A stretch of DNA of 64,000 bases from DAORHV01 sp964458645 (GTDB lineage Bacteria; Patescibacteriota; Gracilibacteria; Peribacterales; Peribacteraceae), in NCBI GenBank assembly GCA_964458645.1, contig CAYWJU010000004.1, positions 1-64,000 of the forward strand, written 5' to 3'. Shown here piece after piece: positions 59,898 to 64,000 of the stretch (positions within the stretch are counted from its first letter, which is position 1; each line of letters opens with the position of its first letter). A model generated the notes under the pieces. The model was not told where the DNA came from and ran no database searches. It worked only from the letters and a program-made list of their open reading frames with translations. The position numbers and the translations under genes are program-made.

Positions 59898-61181
59898 ATG
59901 CAGCGACCATCTTTCGTATGGCTCTCGCCGACGCTCACAAAAATCGGGCGCCGCTTCGGTATTGATGCGCATTATTTCGCCAAGAGTTCGGCGTTCGTGA
60001 TTTTGGGGCAAGCGATGAACATTTTGAAAGGCATCGTATCGGGGTACTTGATTTCGCGTTTGTTCCCGGCCGAAATGTACGGCGAGTATCGCTTCGTGCT
60101 CAGCGTGGTCGGCACGTTAGGAGTGCTGACGCTCTCGGGAATGCCCCGGGCAATCGCGCGGGAAGTGGCGCAGCGGAAAGAAAACGCCGAGTTATGGTGG
60201 ACGTTCCGGACCTACGCGCTGATTTGTCTGCTCGGCACCGTCGCCATTGCGGGAGTCATTCTGCTGCTGCCGCACTGGGGTCGCATGAACCTGTGGGCCA
60301 TGTTCTTACTCTCGGCGGTCTTCTTCATCCCGACCAACGTAGGCACCGCATTCTTCGGCGGTATCGTCATCGGACGCGGACAATTCGATACCTCGCTGCG
60401 CGCCAATGCAACTGGCGGAATTTTGGTGATTGTTTCGGTGTTGCTCATGCTCTGGTTGCGCCCGTCGCCGCTGTTGTTGCTGGCATTCACGGCCGGCATT
60501 CCGCCCATTATCTACTTGTGGGAGCTCCGCAAGCTCATGAGCAAATATCCATCGCAAAAACCTTCCAAGGACATGTTCACGTACGCGCTGAAAATCACCG
60601 TCGCCGATATTCCCATGACGTTGTCGTGGTATTTGGACGGACTGTTGATTTCGGCGTTCTTCGGATTGAAGGAGCTGGCGGTCTTCTCGGTGGCACTCAT
60701 GATCCCAGAAGAAGCCAAGGGTTTCCTGAAAGACTTTCTGCCCATCTCGTTTTCCCGCCAGGCAGCCGGACCGGATACTCCGGCCCGCCAGCGGCAATTG
60801 CTCTACGCCGTGGGCTGGATGACGTTGGTCTTCGCCATCGGCATCGGCATCTACATCGGCATCAGTCCGTGGATCATTCCGTTCTTGTTCCCCTTGTATG
60901 ACCCTGTGCAATTGGTGCCGCTCACCAACGTGGCCGCATTAATATTGATCACATTCCCGGCCAGCTTGTTCCCGCAGCAACTGGAAGCGCGCGGACGCGC
61001 AAAAGAAGTGCTGATCGGACAGTGGATGGCATCCGTCGTCTTTGCGATTGCACTACTCGTTCTTATCCCGACCATGGGGTTGATGGGCGCCATTATCGCC
61101 CGCGGCATCTTCCGTGTTGCCTACGTCGGATACGCCGCATACGTGTTGCTGCGCGGAGCAGGAACACCAAAGGCCGCCTAA
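59898..61181 (+). CDS. Polysaccharide flippase, MOP/Wzx-like
   Basis: A 427-residue integral membrane protein with about 12 hydrophobic helices and the typical pattern SSAFVILGQAMNILKGIVSGYLISRLFPAEMYGEYRFVLSV at the start, as in Wzx-type O-antigen flippases of the MOP superfamily, which move lipid-linked oligosaccharides to the outer face. Charged loops around residues 205 to 230 and 280 to 300 are normal. TATACT ends 9 nt before the ATG. It is the only obvious flippase among this many lipid-linked-sugar enzymes. Confidence 0.85.
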   Translation: MQRPSFVWLSPTLTKIGRRFGIDAHYFAKSSAFVILGQAMNILKGIVSGYLISRLFPAEMYGEYRFVLSVVGTLGVLTLSGMPRAIAREVAQRKENAELWWTFRTYALICLLGTVAIAGVILLLPHWGRMNLWAMFLLSAVFFIPTNVGTAFFGGIVIGRGQFDTSLRANATGGILVIVSVLLMLWLRPSPLLLLAFTAGIPPIIYLWELRKLMSKYPSQKPSKDMFTYALKITVADIPMTLSWYLDGLLISAFFGLKELAVFSVALMIPEEAKGFLKDFLPISFSRQAAGPDTPARQRQLLYAVGWMTLVFAIGIGIYIGISPWIIPFLFPLYDPVQLVPLTNVAALILITFPASLFPQQLEARGRAKEVLIGQWMASVVFAIALLVLIPTMGLMGAIIARGIFRVAYVGYAAYVLLRGAGTPKAA

Positions 61182-61936
61182 AAGACGGGCTGGCCTGGAT
61201 GTGCTTTCTTGTACTCCTCCACCTCGTCCGCAGTGGGCCGTTTGCAGGTCGTTACCTCGGATTCGTTTTGGGGGGTGCTCAACGTTTCTCCGGCAGTGAG
61301 TCTGCGTAGTGCTTCGGTCAACACGACCGGCGCCAGGAATTGCGCCTTGGCACGCAGCGTGGCTGGCGTATCGGCAGTGACCACTGGAATGCGCTCCTGC
61401 AGCACGATCGGACCGGCGTCCAGCTTGGGCTCGACCCAATGCACCGTAATGCCGAAGGACTCAGGCTGTTTCTTGAAGAGAATCCAAAACTCGGCTTTGC
61501 CACCGCGGAACTTGGGCAGTAGCGATGAGTGGAGATTCAACGTTCCTTTGACGGGAATCGCCAAGATGTCTTGTTTGATGATGCGCGTGCCATAGAGCAC
61601 CGCGATGTCCGGCCTCATGCCCTTCAGTGCTTCGGCGGCAGTGGAATCGTTGTGGTTCTCCACCGTAACCCACGGGATGCCGTGTTCTTTGAGTACTGTC
61701 GTCGCGGACGCAAACCTTCGAAAACCGCCCTGCCAGGTGGCCGGGTGCTTGCCCAAGAACAACGTGCGTTCAAGCCAGAGGAACAACGACTCAACTACCC
61801 GGAGCACCCCGACACGACTGCCTTCGTTCATGGCGCCTTCGAAGACGACGCCGGAAATCTCCACACCTCTCGAAAGCAGGTGTGCAAGAAACGCGGGCGT
61901 TTGGGGTTGCAGACGGGTGAGGACGACCACTCGCAT
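61178..61936 (-). CDS. Formyltransferase-family protein
   Basis: A 252-residue protein of the PurN/Fmt N-formyltransferase fold. LNLHSSLLPKFRGGKAEFW holds the catalytic His and the H-S-x-L-P-x-x-R-G motif; GITVHWVEPKLDAGPIVLQERIPV carries the catalytic Asp. Such enzymes in glycan loci N-formylate an amino sugar such as dTDP-4-amino-4,6-dideoxyglucose using formyl-tetrahydrofolate. Stop overlaps the flippase stop by four bases. A -10-like TAGCAT ends 6 nt before the ATG, using the stop codon of the gene upstream. Confidence 0.82.
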   Translation of the reverse strand: MRVVVLTRLQPQTPAFLAHLLSRGVEISGVVFEGAMNEGSRVGVLRVVESLFLWLERTLFLGKHPATWQGGFRRFASATTVLKEHGIPWVTVENHNDSTAAEALKGMRPDIAVLYGTRIIKQDILAIPVKGTLNLHSSLLPKFRGGKAEFWILFKKQPESFGITVHWVEPKLDAGPIVLQERIPVVTADTPATLRAKAQFLAPVVLTEALRRLTAGETLSTPQNESEVTTCKRPTADEVEEYKKAHPGQPVF

Positions 61937-61945
61937 GCGGCGATG

Positions 61946-63445
61946 CTACAACCCCGTCATGCGTTTGACCACCGCGTTCACCAAGGTACGCGGGTCGCTG
62001 GCTACGTACTCTTTGGACGGAATGATTTTTTCGTAGTCCAGCCATTCGCCGATTGTGGACCGCAGCGTGAGCGTGCGAGAGACAGGCCGAAGTTCCGGCA
62101 GGTCGGCAATAGACATGACATGTGTCACTGCACCGTCCACCGAACCATTCGGCTGAACGGCAAATTGCGATGCCGAAACCAACGACACCGTTGCGTCGTT
62201 CTGCCACACACACAGGCGAACATCGGGATGCAGGCCGGACTGCTGAATGGCGACGCGCCCTTCAATGGAATCAAACGTTATGCCATAGCCCTGGCTACGA
62301 CTACGCCACCATTGTGCGTACGTATGCAATGTTGATACGGATGTCGCAGGCAATGCTTGGATTGCCTCTATGACTCCGCCACCGGACAGCAACGGCAGAT
62401 CGCTCGGGTGACCATACAGATGCACCGGCAAACATGCGCCGTGAAGCGCAGCCACGAGGCGTCGATAATACTCGGCGATTCCCGTCACCGGCGTCTTGGC
62501 ATTCCATTTGCGAAAGTTGATCGGCGATACGGCATGCACAGGAACCTGCAACGCCGTGGATGTGCGGCCGTCACACGGCGGATCGCACGGGTAGGCGTCG
62601 TGAGCAAAGCCGAACTCGGAACTGTAGTCATACCCGAGTGCCTCCACCACTCTCTGTACGCCGTTATTCCATTTGGCCGACGGGGTCACCATGGAATGCA
62701 CTTCGACTCCAAGTGAGCGCAGACAGGCATCTGCGCGTCGCATGTTTACAACGTTATTCGGCTCATCGCGGAAGGTGTAGTGACGGTACGCATGCGAGCC
62801 GATTTCCACGCCGCTTTGCTTCAGGCGAGCCAATCGCTCGGGTTTACCGTCCAGATCCGCGCACGTTAGGAACCAACTGCTGGAAGCCTCCAGTGGTGCC
62901 AGGAGATCGCAGGTATCGGCCCATTCGCGCTCGTCGTACCAATCGGCATCCACCCGCACGTTCACGTGTGTTCGCGCATCACCCGGAAAGTACCAAGCAT
63001 GCAGTAGCGGCAAACCCACGTGTGCAAAAGCCGTACGAAGTGCAGTGCGCCACTGTGTATGAAGTCGTAGGTGATTCGCCGCCGCGCAGGGTACCAGCGC
63101 CGTTGCATCCGGCGTATAACCGGAGAGTTGCCAAATACGCCTTCCGGCAATCGCGTCGCCAAACGCCGAGATATCGATGGGAACGACCAAGCCCACTCCG
63201 GCCCGTGCACGGAGCGACAACGCCCACGCATCCGCAGTCACCAACACTCCCCCCCTGCGCACGTACGCCTCCATGCCTGCGCGAGCATGTTCGGCCACCG
63301 AAAGAGAACAAGCTACTGGGAAGCCGCCCGATTCTGGAGTGTCGGCCAGTACATAGGGAATGCCAAGCTGGCGTGCCAGAAACTCGGGTACTCCGTATCC
63401 GGAGGCAGTGTCGATAATGGTCAAGCCGTAGGGCCGCGGTGACAT
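61946..63445 (-). CDS. Polysaccharide deacetylase-like protein with N-terminal domain
   Basis: A 499-residue protein. Residues 150 to 350 form a NodB-type deacetylase: VNVRVDADWYDE (metal-binding Asp), GVEIGSHAYRHYTF (two His ligands) and MVTPSAKWNNGVQRVVEALGYDYSSEFGFA. The first 140 residues look like a separate alpha/beta domain (LTIIDTASGYGVPEFLARQLG, GGVLVTADAW), resembling glutamine-amidotransferase-like domains of hypothetical surface-glycan proteins. The C-terminal 150 residues are beta-rich. No signal peptide is seen, so it probably acts inside the cell, on a nucleotide- or lipid-linked sugar. Confidence 0.72.
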   Translation of the reverse strand: MSPRPYGLTIIDTASGYGVPEFLARQLGIPYVLADTPESGGFPVACSLSVAEHARAGMEAYVRRGGVLVTADAWALSLRARAGVGLVVPIDISAFGDAIAGRRIWQLSGYTPDATALVPCAAANHLRLHTQWRTALRTAFAHVGLPLLHAWYFPGDARTHVNVRVDADWYDEREWADTCDLLAPLEASSSWFLTCADLDGKPERLARLKQSGVEIGSHAYRHYTFRDEPNNVVNMRRADACLRSLGVEVHSMVTPSAKWNNGVQRVVEALGYDYSSEFGFAHDAYPCDPPCDGRTSTALQVPVHAVSPINFRKWNAKTPVTGIAEYYRRLVAALHGACLPVHLYGHPSDLPLLSGGGVIEAIQALPATSVSTLHTYAQWWRSRSQGYGITFDSIEGRVAIQQSGLHPDVRLCVWQNDATVSLVSASQFAVQPNGSVDGAVTHVMSIADLPELRPVSRTLTLRSTIGEWLDYEKIIPSKEYVASDPRTLVNAVVKRMTGL

Positions 63446-63481
63446 GGCTGGAAAGTGGGTGACGCTCTGTATACTAACAGC

Positions 63482-64000
63482 ATGTGCGGAATTACCGGAT
63501 TCTACGGCGAAGACAAGGTGCGCATTGATGCAATGACGAATGTGTTAGTGCACCGCGGGCCGGACGGCAACGCGACGCTGGTGACGCATGGTGTCTCGCT
63601 CGGCCACGCACGTCTGGCGATTTTAGATCCGTCACCCACCGCAGATCAGCCGATGTGGAACGACTCAAAAACGGCGGTCATCGTCTACAACGGCGAGATT
63701 TTCAACTACCGAGAATTGCGCAGTGCCGAGAAATTCGACTGCGTGACCAGCGGGGACACTGAAGTGTTGCTGAAGCTCTACGACAAGTACGGCATCAGCT
63801 TCGTGAAATTGCTACGCGGCATGTTCGCCTTCGGCCTGTACGACACCCGCACGAAAACCTGGTACCTGGCCCGTGACACAGGCGGCATCAAGCCGCTGTT
63901 CGTGTCGTATCCCAACGGCAAACTCCATTTTGCATCCGAGATGCGCTCGCTGATGAAAGCGCTGCCCAAGAAACCCGAACTGAATATGGAGGCGCTTTCG
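63482..64000 (+). CDS. asnB: Asparagine synthase-like amidotransferase, cut by window end
   Basis: Open to the end of the window (173 codons). MCGITGFYGEDK has the catalytic Cys of the glutaminase domain, followed by LVHRGPDGNA, LGHARLAILDPSPTADQPM, VYNGEIFNYREL, SGDTEVLLKLYDKYG and LARDTGGIKPLF. This is a second, diverged copy beside the asnB at 54192. TATACT ends exactly 6 nt before the ATG. The synthase domain lies outside the window. Either copy could amidate a sugar acid instead of making asparagine. Confidence 0.9.
   Translation, partial: MCGITGFYGEDKVRIDAMTNVLVHRGPDGNATLVTHGVSLGHARLAILDPSPTADQPMWNDSKTAVIVYNGEIFNYRELRSAEKFDCVTSGDTEVLLKLYDKYGISFVKLLRGMFAFGLYDTRTKTWYLARDTGGIKPLFVSYPNGKLHFASEMRSLMKALPKKPELNMEALS

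Noticed and set aside
1..64000. CRISPR arrays, transposases, rRNA
   Set aside because: None seen: no regularly spaced direct repeats, no DDE or HUH transposase motifs, and no ribosomal RNA segments.

Overview
The window is one stretch of a compact bacterial chromosome with moderately high GC. It has about 60 protein genes, one tRNA gene, and no rRNA, CRISPR array or insertion sequence that I can see. TGA is used freely as a stop and an RF2 gene with a programmed frameshift is present, so the genetic code is standard. Genes are very tightly packed: many ATGA, TAATG or TGATG overlaps within operons, and convergent genes that share stop codons. At about 22 transcription-unit heads a -10-like hexamer ends only 6 to 10 nt before the start codon and no Shine-Dalgarno sequence precedes it, which points to widespread leaderless mRNAs. 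The overall style fits a small-genome lineage such as the Patescibacteria/CPR (Peregrinibacteria-like), but no single marker here proves that placement.

Region 1 (1-4.4 kb): a membrane-anchored protein, a WecG/TagA-type glycosyltransferase, a thioredoxin-fold lipoprotein, mutM, a methyltransferase and a Xer-type recombinase, followed by a short element that can fold as a three-way junction.

Region 2 (4.4-11 kb): a cluster built from riboflavin-pathway parts without a complete riboflavin pathway. It holds a GTP cyclohydrolase II-like protein with a long N-terminal extension, a RibD-like deaminase with a shrunken reductase part, a TIM-barrel-like protein, a DUF84 NTPase, and a second GCH II-like protein with two tandem zinc motifs (C-x10-C-x-C, twice), plus two unknown proteins. 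No DHBP synthase, lumazine synthase or riboflavin synthase is visible. The two main operons diverge from overlapping face-to-face promoters. This is the best candidate for an undescribed system.

Region 3 (11-16.4 kb): trmD, a GT2, a NIF3-like protein, small unknowns, and infC-rpmI-rplT, with infC probably starting at ATT.

Region 4 (16.4-28.6 kb): an operon of two pilus-assembly-like membrane proteins followed by three glycosyltransferases and a GT-C-like protein; prfB; tRNA-Ser(CGA); a compositionally odd gene with a structured leader; an unknown gene; ahcY and an adenosine-kinase-like PfkB gene, which would together clear S-adenosylhomocysteine and adenosine.

Region 5 (28.6-64 kb): a very large cell-surface glycan locus. 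It has two nucleotide-sugar dehydrogenases, UDP-glucuronate 4-epimerase, further SDRs, Dpm1-like polyprenyl-phosphate sugar synthases, several GT-C-like membrane glycosyltransferases, a MOP-family flippase, GtrA, methyl-, acetyl- and formyl-transferases, a polysaccharide deacetylase, FAD oxidoreductases and two asparagine-synthase-like amidotransferases. The amidotransferases together with the dehydrogenases suggest amidated uronic acids. Embedded in it are a tandem pair of paralogous HExxH proteins and a GC-rich four-helix membrane protein expressed in a different style from its neighbours.
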